In this document: in pieces, positions 17,024 to 24,511 of the stretch
How the letters are laid out: every line of letters starts with the position of its first letter
Position numbering within the stretch: the stretch's first letter is position 1
Source of the DNA: a virus
Virus record (IMG/VR): IMGVR_UViG_3300009104_000033
Location: 1 to 46,535 of that record
Reading direction: 5' to 3' (one strand)
Length of the DNA stretch: 46,535 nt
The notes under the pieces: generated by a model
What the model was told of the DNA's origin: nothing
Databases searched by the model: none
Seen by the model: the letters and a program-made list of their open reading frames with translations, nothing else
Position numbers and translations under genes: made by a program

Positions 17024-17783
17024 TTTCAATGCGTTGGCAGGTAACAACCTGATAACCATTCAAACCAAAGGCACTGGAACAACGATAACAACCAAGCAGG
17101 CAGGCAGTAGCAATACCACAGGCATTTATTGTGGTCTGGGAAGTTTTGATAATTCATTGGTCAATACCCATAACTGCGATAACGCCACCATTACTGCCAA
17201 TGTAACTGGTGTTTCTAATATCGTTTACTCACAATCGGTATGGTCAAACCACGATGGACAGAGTTGGATTACTACTGTAACAGGGGATGATAATTACGCA
17301 GTTATAGACATGGATGAAGATGACAATACCTCAACCATTATTCAAACAGGAGATGACAACCAAGCGTGGATATTAGGTTCTGGCGATGACAATGTGTATA
17401 AGATAGAGCAAACAGGAGATGACTACTACGCCAAAATCTATGCCTTTGGGGATGATTCTGATGTTTGGATAACACAAGAAGGCACAGGAAATCATAATGC
17501 TTATGTTCTTAATTATCCAAATGCTGACAATAATTCAACCAGACTAATCCAAAAAGGCTCAGGAAATAAAGATGCTGATATATTCTTTTATAGTGGTGCT
17601 GACGACAATGATGTTAATTTAACCCAACAGGGAAACGGAGCGCATGGCTCAAACATGAAGTTCTACACAGATGACTATGATGTAACAGTGGTTCAAAAGG
17701 GAGCCACAAACAAATCCTATGTAGCGACTTTTAACTGCACTACAAACTGCACTAAAACCATAAGCATAACGCAGAGTGATTAG
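16980..17783 (+). CDS. Curlin-like secreted repeat protein 2
   Basis: 267 aa, starting inside the end of the FecR gene (44-base overlap) with a GGAG ribosome site. Its signal peptide ends LLSFNALA before GNN, the same junction as curlin-like protein 1. The mature chain has repeated units such as STIIQTGDDNQAWILGSGDD, YKIEQTGDDYYAKIYAFGDD and DVNLTQQGNGAHGSN: the curlin Q-x-G-x-x-N pattern with many GDD turns that could bind calcium. Two Cys-x-x-x-Cys pairs lie near the C-terminus. It ends the plus-strand unit, overlapping a minus-strand gene. Confidence 0.8.
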   Translation: MAQAITLLLFFSLLSFNALAGNNLITIQTKGTGTTITTKQAGSSNTTGIYCGLGSFDNSLVNTHNCDNATITANVTGVSNIVYSQSVWSNHDGQSWITTVTGDDNYAVIDMDEDDNTSTIIQTGDDNQAWILGSGDDNVYKIEQTGDDYYAKIYAFGDDSDVWITQEGTGNHNAYVLNYPNADNNSTRLIQKGSGNKDADIFFYSGADDNDVNLTQQGNGAHGSNMKFYTDDYDVTVVQKGATNKSYVATFNCTTNCTKTISITQSD

Positions 17784-18820
17784 ATTTTGGGTCTAATTAA
17801 TCTGCTTGATTTGTAGATTTTTTTGCCCTTCTCAAAAGTTAAGTGTTCTTTTACAGTGGCATTAATAACTACGAACTTGTCTAAAGGAAGAAGGGTCTCC
17901 TTAATTCTGGGGTTGTCAGCAAGATATTCATAGCTTATTTTTTTATTAAACGATGAGTCTAATGCTCCATTGGTTATAAACCGCTTTCCATCTTCAGTTA
18001 TCCATTTGAGTTTAAGTTGTAGTCCATACCCACCCTCAATTATTTCCCACTCTAATAACATAGCTTTGACTTTGGTTTTTTCGCCTGTTTTACCTATATG
18101 TTTGTTTGCGTTCATTGGTATATGGCGACCCAAGACCTCTACAGTTTTGGCTATGTTTTTTTCAACTTCGTTTTTGAAAATCTTTTTATTTTTCCAGCGA
18201 CATATCTCTTTGGGCTGTATTGTTTCTATGACAGACCAAGAACCTTCGTAAATATCATCGTCAGGCTCTCTAGGGTCAAAATGGTTTCTAGCCCCTCTAA
18301 TACAATTTGCCAATCCTTTCTTCAGAGCTTTGTTCCCAATGGCAATCCGTTTTCTGAACTTATCTTTAGAATCAAGAGCTAAAGCAATAGCAATCTTTTG
18401 TCTCTCTTTTTCAACATCATCAGAGGCGTTGTAGTCTATCCCACAGCCCTTTTTACCACTGTGTGTTTCGCTAACAGGTATATGCTTTAAGCTAGAGCCA
18501 AAATGATTGGTCTCAAAAGAGATTTTAAATTTGTGGTTTTTTATTTTTTCACCGACAATAAGTTCGGGGTTGTTTGCGATTCTCTCATGGTAGCCCCATT
18601 TAGAATGTGTCTCTTTTTCCTTCTCTATATATTTATTAGCCTTCTCAACAGCCTTATCAAGATCAGCGCCTAAGATTTCCTCATGACCGTTATATGTCAC
18701 TATGAAGTCTTGGGCGTGGCTTTTATCGGGATTAATATATGCAACCACAGACCTAAGCGTGTACCTTTTGTCTTTTTCACCCATAGAAATATAATAAAAA
18801 ATTATTCGTTTTTCTTTCAT
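17780..18820 (-). CDS. Unknown protein, possible nucleic-acid binding, 346 aa
   Basis: No family recognised. The last part (GGYGLQLKLKWITEDGKRFI, then FVVINATVKEHLTFEKGKKI and a final SSRL) resembles the OB-like ATVKxH ends of phage zinc-finger/ssDNA-binding-like proteins. It is translated from an ATG overlapping the upstream stop (ATGA). It is the last gene of a three-gene minus unit and meets the curlin-like gene 2 tail to tail with overlapping stops. Confidence 0.7.
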   Translation of the reverse strand: MKEKRIIFYYISMGEKDKRYTLRSVVAYINPDKSHAQDFIVTYNGHEEILGADLDKAVEKANKYIEKEKETHSKWGYHERIANNPELIVGEKIKNHKFKISFETNHFGSSLKHIPVSETHSGKKGCGIDYNASDDVEKERQKIAIALALDSKDKFRKRIAIGNKALKKGLANCIRGARNHFDPREPDDDIYEGSWSVIETIQPKEICRWKNKKIFKNEVEKNIAKTVEVLGRHIPMNANKHIGKTGEKTKVKAMLLEWEIIEGGYGLQLKLKWITEDGKRFITNGALDSSFNKKISYEYLADNPRIKETLLPLDKFVVINATVKEHLTFEKGKKIYKSSRLIRPKI

Positions 18821-19011
18821 GTGTCTAACCTCTCTGGATACATAAGATCAAGATTCTTTTGAGTTAAATCTTTAAGAACCTCAAGGTTGTGTTTTAGTTG
18901 TTCTTCTTCCTCATCAGAAAAGTAGCCACAACCGAGCTTGGGATAAACTCGGTTGCAGATTTCTATGATTTGGACAGTGGTATCTTTCAAAAGCTCCATA
19001 TCAGTAATCAT
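18817..19011 (-). CDS. Small hypothetical protein, 64 aa
   Basis: A soluble, acidic, mostly helical protein (EEEEQLKHNLEVLKDLTQKN) between two larger minus-strand genes, overlapping one by ATGA and the other by TAATG. No family recognised. The overlap on both sides shows it is a real part of the operon rather than a chance ORF. Confidence 0.65.
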   Translation of the reverse strand: MITDMELLKDTTVQIIEICNRVYPKLGCGYFSDEEEEQLKHNLEVLKDLTQKNLDLMYPERLDT

Positions 19012-19937
19012 TATTCGCTCTCTCCATATTCAATTCCAAATTTATCAGCACACACTGGACCCACCCCAGCAAGAATGGACTCTTTAACTGTAAGCCCTCT
19101 GCCACAGCAACCGCATTTTCCAGTCTTTCTTGCGTACTTGATAGTGGCTTCGCTGATGTTTTCTGAGACTCTAACCAAAGCGTCAACAGATTCTTTAGGT
19201 GTTCTCCATCCAAAGAACTCACCCTCTGGGCTGATCTTACCAGCATACTCTCCGTCTTCTTTAACATAGACAAAGTTAGGGTTTGCACTGTTTGGTTTGG
19301 CAAGCGTGAAGATAAACACTTTGTCGCTTTCTTCATCTACAGCCCTGAGAACTGGTTTAACCAGTTTGTTTTCTTTTGCGGTAGTCAAAGGCTCTCTGAT
19401 TCCAGAAAGATCAATAACCGCTTTTGGCTTGGCTTCTTCCTTCTTCTTATCAAGGTAGTCAGCTTCTCTAGCTATAGCGTTATAGACCGCTTGAGTCTGT
19501 TTCTCGGTAAGATCGCCATACTTCCTTGCAGAGTCATAAAGACTGCGGAAGAAAGAGTTGGGCATCTTTTTGCTTTGCTCTGAAGGAAAAGCATTTGCAA
19601 AGATGTGTTCAGCTATCTCCTTGTTGCAGTGCATGAAATCAGACCAGTTATCAGACAGTTCTTTTTCTTTTCTTTTGATCCTAGCAACTTTTGCCTTCTT
19701 CCTAGAGTCAGCAGAAGTTAAAAAGTAGCCCTTACCTTTACAGGTGAAACAATCAGAACGAGGCTGATGAAGGCGAACCCCCTTATATTTGCCAGTACCG
19801 CCACAACGCACACAAGGGTACTTGGTTCGGTTATCGGGCTTGGTTTCAGTTGAAGGCTCAAGATCAGAGAGCCTCTCAAGACTAGAGAAGCCCCAAAATT
19901 TATCGCCTTTAGTAAGCGTAGTTTCCATTTTTTTCAT
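19011..19937 (-). CDS. DnaJ-type zinc finger + DUF6011-like protein, 308 aa
   Basis: The N-terminal half carries a DnaJ-like zinc module, C42-x-x-C45-GGTG and C63-x-x-C66-KGKG. The C-terminal end has GKCGCCGRGLTVKESILAGV followed by GPVCADKFG, the signature of the DUF6011 family found in phage replication-type genes. Two zinc sites are therefore expected. With the OB-like 346-aa neighbour it may act on DNA or RNA. Translation starts after a GAGGATAATAAAATG leader, which recurs before 27311. Confidence 0.78.
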   Translation of the reverse strand: MKKMETTLTKGDKFWGFSSLERLSDLEPSTETKPDNRTKYPCVRCGGTGKYKGVRLHQPRSDCFTCKGKGYFLTSADSRKKAKVARIKRKEKELSDNWSDFMHCNKEIAEHIFANAFPSEQSKKMPNSFFRSLYDSARKYGDLTEKQTQAVYNAIAREADYLDKKKEEAKPKAVIDLSGIREPLTTAKENKLVKPVLRAVDEESDKVFIFTLAKPNSANPNFVYVKEDGEYAGKISPEGEFFGWRTPKESVDALVRVSENISEATIKYARKTGKCGCCGRGLTVKESILAGVGPVCADKFGIEYGESE

Positions 19938-19970
19938 TTTATTATCCTCAATTTATGTAAAAAGGTTAGT

Positions 19971-20000
19971 ATAGTATGCAACAACACATGAAAAAGTCAA
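19971..20000 (-). promoter_or_regulatory. Possible promoter for the minus-strand unit 17780-19937
   Basis: Read on the minus strand: TTGACT (19995-20000), an 18-base spacer and TACTAT (19971-19976). It lies in the first codons of the cyclase gene, so the two divergent units share their start region. The -10 match is only moderate. Confidence 0.4.
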
Positions 20001-21796
20001 TACATATTGGAATACTTTTTATACTTATAGTGTTGGGTGTTCCCCTTATTTTTCAGGTCTCTCCATTAGAAACGCTGAAACTGAAGACCTTTGATGCCTA
20101 TATTCCCCAGCAAGAGCCTTCTAACTACTTCTCTATTCTCAATATAACAGAGGAAGATATAGCCAAAGAAGGGGGCTATCCCTTGCCTAGACAACGCCTA
20201 GCTGAGATTCATAATGCCTTAATGGAGCGTGGAGCTATCGGTGTGGGTTGGGTGATTGCCTTTCCACAGCCAGATCGCTTTGGTGGGGATAAGTATTTTG
20301 CACAGAGCCTATCTCAAGGACCAGCAGTGATTGCTGCCTTTGAGAACGACAACGGAGAGTACCCATTAACCACAGGCACAGTGATATTGGGAGAAGATAG
20401 GGGTGGTTATAAAGCTACAGGGGTCGTAGAAAACATAGACATTCTAAAGGAAAGTGCCAGTCAAGGTATAGCGGTAGCCCCAGTGGAAGTGGATATGTTG
20501 GTCAGAAGGATGCCTTTATTGTTAAGAACGCCTGATGGATGGGTCTCAGCCTTCGGAACTGAGGTCTTAAAGGTTCTTGCAGGAGCTGATACCTATGTCA
20601 TTAAAACCAATAACAATGGCTTAGAGGAGATTAGAGTGCGTGGAATACCGCCTGTTCCAGTGGATTCTTTAGGTAGAAAGTGGATCAGTTGGGTAGATAC
20701 TCCCCAGTTTGAGCTAAGTGAGGTGTGGTCAGGAGAAGCAGAAATAGAAGGAAGGTTTGTCTTTGTCGGTGTCACAGCTTTGGGGGTAATGCCTCAAATA
20801 GCGAGTCCTGCAGGTCTCTTGGAACCGCATAAAATACAGGCAGCTCTCTCAGAGTCCATATTGATTCCCAACAGTCCTTATATACCAGACTATGCCCTAG
20901 CCTTAGAAACGCTTTTATTCTTGCTCTCAGTGGCTCTTATGTGGCTTCTGCTGAACGCTTTAGGGATAACATGGGGGGTAGCAGCAGGAAGCACTATTTG
21001 GCTCTCTACGGGCTATTTTGGCTATTGGCTCATTCAACAGGGATTATTGATAGATGTGACATGGGCATTGATCTCGCAGTTTATTACAGCGACTGTCGCT
21101 TTCTATCTCCGATTCAGAGAACAGTTCAAGCTCAGACAACAAATCAAGAAACAGTTTGAACATTATCTTGACCCCAGACAGGTTAAACGATTACAAGACA
21201 ACCCAGAACTATTAAAGCTAGAAGGTGAAAGAATGGAAGCCACCTTCCTGTTTACCGATGTCAGGGGCTTTACCTCTATGTCTGAGAAGCTACAACCAGA
21301 AGAAGTTACCGAGATTATTAACATTGTGTTGACCCAGCAGGTAGAGGCAGTGCAACTGTTTGGGGGCATGGTGGATAAGTTTATTGGGGATGCTATGATG
21401 GCGATATTCAATGCTCCCTTGCCTTTAAAGGATCATCAAGACGCTGCCATTAATGCAGGCATTGTTATTATGGAAAACATGGAAAAGGCAAATGACATAC
21501 TGGCTGAGAAAGGAATTGAACAAAAAATAGAGATTGGAATTGGCGTTAATACAGGTGAAGCGGTGATTGGAAACATGGGGTCCGATACTCGTTTTGACTA
21601 TTCTGCCATAGGGGATTGCGTCAATCTAGCAGCTCGCCTTGAGTCTTCCACAAAAGAAGTGGGTTGTCCTATACTTATTGGTCGTGCTACTATGAAGCGA
21701 TGCACTTTTACTTTGGTGGAGAAAGACCCTATCAAAGTGAAAGGCAAGGCTAAAGATATAAAAATCTATACTTTGGGAGAAAAATATGGGTATTAA
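19976..21796 (+). CDS. CHASE2-domain class III adenylate cyclase
   Basis: 606 aa. Domains in order: membrane helix (residues 9-26), CHASE2 extracytoplasmic sensor (about 35-280, with YFSILNITEEDI, YPLPRQRLAEIHNALMERGA and RFVFVGVTALGV), three further membrane helices (about 300-385), then a class III cyclase domain. Metal aspartates D428 (FTDVRGFT) and D472 (KFIGDA), adenine-selecting K468 and D547, and transition-state N550 and R554 are all present, so it should make cAMP. It probably faces the periplasm with its sensor. It heads the lysis unit. Upstream AAAGG is the ribosome site; an ATG at 19988 is an alternative start. Confidence 0.92.
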   Translation: MQQHMKKSIHIGILFILIVLGVPLIFQVSPLETLKLKTFDAYIPQQEPSNYFSILNITEEDIAKEGGYPLPRQRLAEIHNALMERGAIGVGWVIAFPQPDRFGGDKYFAQSLSQGPAVIAAFENDNGEYPLTTGTVILGEDRGGYKATGVVENIDILKESASQGIAVAPVEVDMLVRRMPLLLRTPDGWVSAFGTEVLKVLAGADTYVIKTNNNGLEEIRVRGIPPVPVDSLGRKWISWVDTPQFELSEVWSGEAEIEGRFVFVGVTALGVMPQIASPAGLLEPHKIQAALSESILIPNSPYIPDYALALETLLFLLSVALMWLLLNALGITWGVAAGSTIWLSTGYFGYWLIQQGLLIDVTWALISQFITATVAFYLRFREQFKLRQQIKKQFEHYLDPRQVKRLQDNPELLKLEGERMEATFLFTDVRGFTSMSEKLQPEEVTEIINIVLTQQVEAVQLFGGMVDKFIGDAMMAIFNAPLPLKDHQDAAINAGIVIMENMEKANDILAEKGIEQKIEIGIGVNTGEAVIGNMGSDTRFDYSAIGDCVNLAARLESSTKEVGCPILIGRATMKRCTFTLVEKDPIKVKGKAKDIKIYTLGEKYGY

Positions 21797-21977
21797 TTTA
21801 TTAGGAATCATAGGATTGCTCGGAATAATCTGCTTGGTAGCCAGTGTTATTGCAGCGTTGACTGAAACGCCTAGTGATGATAAATGGTTAGGTAAAGCCT
21901 ATAAGTGGGTCATTGATGGACTCGCTTTAAATATTCTGAAAGCAAAAAATCAAGCAACAAAAGCAAAGGGGAAATAA
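21786..21977 (+). CDS. Small membrane protein, 63 aa (holin-like)
   Basis: One hydrophobic segment (LLGIIGLLGIICLVASVIAA) near the N-terminus, then SDDKWLGKAYKWVIDGLALN and a basic end. It overlaps the end of the cyclase gene by 11 bases. Similar 60-aa proteins sit in lysis regions of marine phages as I recall. Given the lysozyme lacks a signal peptide, this is one of the candidates for the holin. Confidence 0.7.
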   Translation: MGINLLGIIGLLGIICLVASVIAALTETPSDDKWLGKAYKWVIDGLALNILKAKNQATKAKGK

Positions 21978-21979
21978 CC

Positions 21980-22204
21980 ATGAAACAACTTATGTTTTTA
22001 AGTGTTATTTTATTGGCTTCTGGGTGTTCAACATTGGAATCAACAATTCAAGCAGGCAAAGATATTGCAGGTGCAGTTGTTGATGATGTTGTAGATGTCA
22101 CCAAAACAGCTATCTCTATACCAGTCGGTGCAGTTGGAACAGTCGTTGATAAATTAGAAGAACAAACAACAGACCAAGAGCCAGACGCAGATAAAGATAA
22201 ATAG
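21980..22204 (+). CDS. Small lipoprotein, 74 aa
   Basis: A signal peptide with a perfect lipobox (VILLASGC, acylation at C16). The rest is a soluble stretch rich in valine and aspartate (IAGAVVDDVVDVTKTAISIP) with an acidic end. It resembles small entericidin-like lipoproteins in design only. Its place between a membrane protein and the spanins suggests an envelope role in lysis. Confidence 0.7.
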   Translation: MKQLMFLSVILLASGCSTLESTIQAGKDIAGAVVDDVVDVTKTAISIPVGAVGTVVDKLEEQTTDQEPDADKDK

Positions 22205-22209
22205 AGGGT

Positions 22210-22650
22210 ATGAAACTCTCTATGGCATTAGGGGCAGCTCTCTTTCTAGTCTTGAGTGCTTTTTTCGCTTATCGTACTGTCATGGTCGCTAAGATTGAGA
22301 AGCATGAAATAGAGCTGCAAACCTGTGTTAATAACCAAGCTGTGTTAGAGGGCAAGATCACTGAGCAGAACAACACCATTCAGAAGCAGATAGACAACGC
22401 AAAGAAAACCCAAGCACAGATACAGACGCTCAATAGCCAATACCAGAACTCGCAAAAAGCAGTCTCAGACCTGAGAAATAAGTTTGCAAGACACAATCTT
22501 GAAGGCATGGCACTAGCCAAACCCACCCTATTACAAGGTAAGGTTAATAAAGCCACAGCCAGAGTGCTTGCAAATTTAACAGTAATTACCAACCCAGAAC
22601 AATTTAATGAAGAAGTTAATACCAATACTGATTCTAGTAATAACAACTAG
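22210..22650 (+). CDS. Inner-membrane spanin (Rz-like)
   Basis: 146 aa. An N-terminal membrane anchor (residues 5-22) is followed by a periplasmic coiled coil (EITEQNN-type heptads up to KAVSDLRNKF) and ARHNLEGMALAKPTLLQGKV, the end typical of Rz-like proteins of T4-like and marine phages. The i-spanin joins the o-spanin across the periplasm to fuse the membranes at lysis. The o-spanin gene starts inside its 3' end, as for Rz/Rz1. Confidence 0.82.
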   Translation: MKLSMALGAALFLVLSAFFAYRTVMVAKIEKHEIELQTCVNNQAVLEGKITEQNNTIQKQIDNAKKTQAQIQTLNSQYQNSQKAVSDLRNKFARHNLEGMALAKPTLLQGKVNKATARVLANLTVITNPEQFNEEVNTNTDSSNNN

Positions 22651-23002
22651 CGGTTGTTCAACACTAGGCGTTCTCGGTGGTCTGGGAGAACGAGCAGTCC
22701 CAGAAGTGAATCCAGTTGAAGTGGTAACAGTAAGCAAGCTACCGCCCATCTATCATCCACCCCTACCAGAGCCTATAGAATCGGCTAATTTAGAGTGGAA
22801 GATATTATCGCCAGATGTCATGCAAGCAGAACTGGATAAAATGAACGCAGGGGAAGAACCGAGAGTGGCGTATTATGGCTTGACTTCTCAAGGTTATGAA
22901 AACCTATCAATGACAATGGGCGAGATTACAAGATACATTGAGCAAATACTACATATCGTAGGATATTATCAAGAACTAGATGAGGAAGAAGAAGATGAGT
23001 AA
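22607..23002 (+). CDS. Outer-membrane spanin lipoprotein (Rz1-like)
   Basis: 131 aa with a lipobox (VITTSGC, C17) and proline-rich sequence after it (KLPPIYHPPLPEPIES), as in o-spanins. It starts 44 bases before the end of the i-spanin gene in another frame, the classic Rz/Rz1 arrangement. It is longer than lambda Rz1, with an extra C-terminal helical part that ends very acidic. Confidence 0.8.
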   Translation: MKKLIPILILVITTSGCSTLGVLGGLGERAVPEVNPVEVVTVSKLPPIYHPPLPEPIESANLEWKILSPDVMQAELDKMNAGEEPRVAYYGLTSQGYENLSMTMGEITRYIEQILHIVGYYQELDEEEEDE

Positions 23003-23405
23003 TGCACCAGATGCGTTTGTCTATAACGCAGAATTAACAAAAATCATAGACGGAGACACCCTTAGATGCCATTTGGACTTAGGAATGTCATGTTGGCTAC
23101 ACAACCAAACAGTGAGGTTGGCAGGAATAGATACACCTGAATCAAGGATCAATATCAAAAGATACCCCCATAGGGCTGATGAAAAGGTCTTGGGATTAAA
23201 AGCTAAAGAGCGATTAAAGGAGTTATGCAGTGGAAGGTTTAAAGTTAAATCATTGGGTAAAGGCAAATACGGAAGAATCTTGGGGATTCCTTATACTGAA
23301 GATGGCGATGATATTTGCGCTATTCTTATTGACGAGGGGCTGGCATCAGAATACTGGGGCGGAACCAAGACCGCTAAAATCCAACCAGACGGAACATGGG
23401 CGTAA
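22995..23405 (+). CDS. Thermonuclease-like (SNase) nuclease
   Basis: The start is the ATG at 22995 (overlap of eight bases with the o-spanin gene); an upstream in-frame ATG at 22980 is less likely. The 136-aa protein has the staphylococcal nuclease fold: TKIIDGDTLRCHLDLG (D19, D21), VRLAGIDTPE (R41, D46, E49) and GKYGRILG (R94), so all catalytic residues are present. No signal peptide is visible, so it would act in the cytoplasm, for example on host DNA or RNA. Its position inside the lysis unit is notable. Confidence 0.88.
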   Translation: MSNAPDAFVYNAELTKIIDGDTLRCHLDLGMSCWLHNQTVRLAGIDTPESRINIKRYPHRADEKVLGLKAKERLKELCSGRFKVKSLGKGKYGRILGIPYTEDGDDICAILIDEGLASEYWGGTKTAKIQPDGTWA

Positions 23406-23406
23406 T

Positions 23407-23859
23407 ATGTCAGTAAGAGTAACTTCCAAAGAAGGCATAGCGTTAATAAAAAAGTTTGAGGGGTGTGAACTAACAGCTTATCAAGATAGTGTGGGTGTCT
23501 GGACTATAGGTTATGGTCATACCAAGAATGTCTGTGAGGGCGATTGTATAACGATGGGTGAAGCAGATCGTATGCTGGAAGAAGAACTGGTTGAGTACGA
23601 AGGCTACATTAACGACATGGTAAAAGTTGAGTTAAGTCAAAATCAATTTGATGCCTTAGTCGCATGGGTATACAATTTAGGACCAACAAACCTATCTCAG
23701 AGTTCGTTATTGCGCGAGCTAAACAATGGAAATATTGCAAAAGTGCCGAGTGAAATGAGGCGCTGGAATAAGGCAGGAGGTAGAGTATTAGACGGTCTAA
23801 TCAGAAGAAGGGAAGCAGAGGCTTTGCTTTTTCTTGGTGAAGACTGGTATGAAGTATAG
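23407..23859 (+). CDS. Endolysin, GH24 lysozyme
   Basis: The start is the ATG at 23407, two bases after the nuclease stop. The 150-aa protein is a T4/P22-type lysozyme with the catalytic triad E18-x8-D27-x5-T33 (FEG, AYQD, VGVWTIGYGHT). The rest contains SQNQFDALVAWVYNLGP and LDGLIRRREAEALLF, also typical. There is no signal peptide, so release needs a holin. It cuts peptidoglycan at lysis. Confidence 0.93.
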   Translation: MSVRVTSKEGIALIKKFEGCELTAYQDSVGVWTIGYGHTKNVCEGDCITMGEADRMLEEELVEYEGYINDMVKVELSQNQFDALVAWVYNLGPTNLSQSSLLRELNNGNIAKVPSEMRRWNKAGGRVLDGLIRRREAEALLFLGEDWYEV

Positions 23860-24202
23860 TTACGAATATGAACTTGAAGACGGAAGCGTATTAAAAATGG
23901 CGTTGTCCAACAAACAAAGCAAACGATTAGGTGCGATTATTTCAGTCGTGTTTGAGGAAGACCTACCCTCTGGGTTTGATAAGGAATTAGAAAAGGATGG
24001 ATTCATAGCCCCTACCAATAATGCTATAGGCTACGAATACAGGCTTACAGAAAAAGGATTAGATGAAAAGAACCGCCTAGCTACATTAGCTGGGCTGAAT
24101 ATAAAATACCAGAGCGAAAGAGACAGAAATGCCATACAAGCCAAAGAAGCCAAAAAAGCCGAAGCCACGAAGGAAGTGGTGATCGGTGCATCGGAAATCT
24201 AA
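23849..24202 (+). CDS. Hypothetical soluble protein, 117 aa
   Basis: The ATG at 23849 overlaps the lysozyme end by 11 bases. The protein starts MKYSYEYELEDGSVLKMALS, has SKRLGAIISVVFEEDLPSGF and a basic lysine/alanine-rich C-terminus (AIQAKEAKKAEATKEV). I do not recognise it. It is the last larger gene of the lysis unit. Confidence 0.65.
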   Translation: MKYSYEYELEDGSVLKMALSNKQSKRLGAIISVVFEEDLPSGFDKELEKDGFIAPTNNAIGYEYRLTEKGLDEKNRLATLAGLNIKYQSERDRNAIQAKEAKKAEATKEVVIGASEI

Positions 24203-24284
24203 ATCGGAGTTTAACTACAGGCGAGGATTCTGGATACTCTACGCAGCTCTATTGGTTCAATCATTTGCATTCTTCGTAACATAA
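24186..24284 (+). CDS. Possible small membrane protein, 32 aa
   Basis: Starts at GTG 24186, inside the end of the previous gene, behind a GGAAG sequence. It encodes a basic N-terminus and one hydrophobic segment (GFWILYAALLVQSFAFFV). The single-TM design and the overlap are like other genes here, but the short length and GTG start make this only a candidate. Confidence 0.4.
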   Translation: MHRKSKSEFNYRRGFWILYAALLVQSFAFFVT

Positions 24285-24330
24285 AAAAAGGGGTAGTCGG
24301 AAGGAAGAACGCAAAAACCAACTACCCCTT
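24283..24330 (-). terminator. Rho-independent terminator, probably bidirectional
   Basis: On the minus strand a 13-bp stem (24318-24330 with 24288-24300, one U-G wobble) with a 17-base loop is followed by seven U. On the plus strand the inner 10 bp are perfect, with a C-A mismatch above, followed by a T-rich stretch after 24335. It lies between the converging lysis unit (plus) and the minus-strand candidate small RNA. Confidence 0.8.
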
Positions 24331-24447
24331 AGTTATTTTTTTAAAAGTCTTACAAGTTCTGTAACCCTTCAATAAATCATCATCTATCTATTGTTACTCT
24401 TACAGCTTACTTTGGATGTCTCCGTTTGAGTACCGCTTTGCTTTTAA

Positions 24448-24466
24448 CAGATTAATTAATAATCTG
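24448..24466. repeat. Perfect inverted repeat, 7-5-7
   Basis: CAGATTA, five spacer bases (ATTAA), TAATCTG. It falls 10-30 bases into the predicted small RNA, so it may be the first hairpin; it could also be a protein-binding site. Confidence 0.65.
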
Positions 24467-24482
24467 GTAACTAACGAAGCGC

Positions 24483-24511
24483 ATATTAAGTACAATATGG
24501 AATACTGTCAA
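24483..24511 (-). promoter_or_regulatory. Sigma-70-type promoter of the candidate small RNA
   Basis: On the minus strand: TTGACA (24506-24511, exact consensus), a 17-base spacer and TAATAT (24483-24488). The predicted start is near 24476. It is the best promoter match I see in the window. Confidence 0.75.

Larger units (their letters stand above)
24283..24476 (-). ncRNA. Candidate small RNA, about 190 nt
   Basis: A minus-strand unit begins with a textbook promoter (24483-24511) and ends at the terminator at 24283-24330, with no ORF of useful size between. The RNA can form a first hairpin (CAGATTA-loop-TAATCTG at 24448-24466), a second at 24361-24397 (GTAAC and CAATA arms), and the terminator. 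The 5' end (24468-24474) is also complementary, over 7 bases, to sequence at the foot of the terminator (24329-24335). The function is unknown; it could be a regulatory RNA, or a leader whose mRNA rarely passes the terminator. Confidence 0.6.

Noticed and set aside
17779-17797. Stem-loop at the convergent end of the curli cassette (ATTAGA/TCTAAT)
   Set aside because: Only six A/T-rich pairs and no adjacent U-tract, so it is not supported as a terminator.
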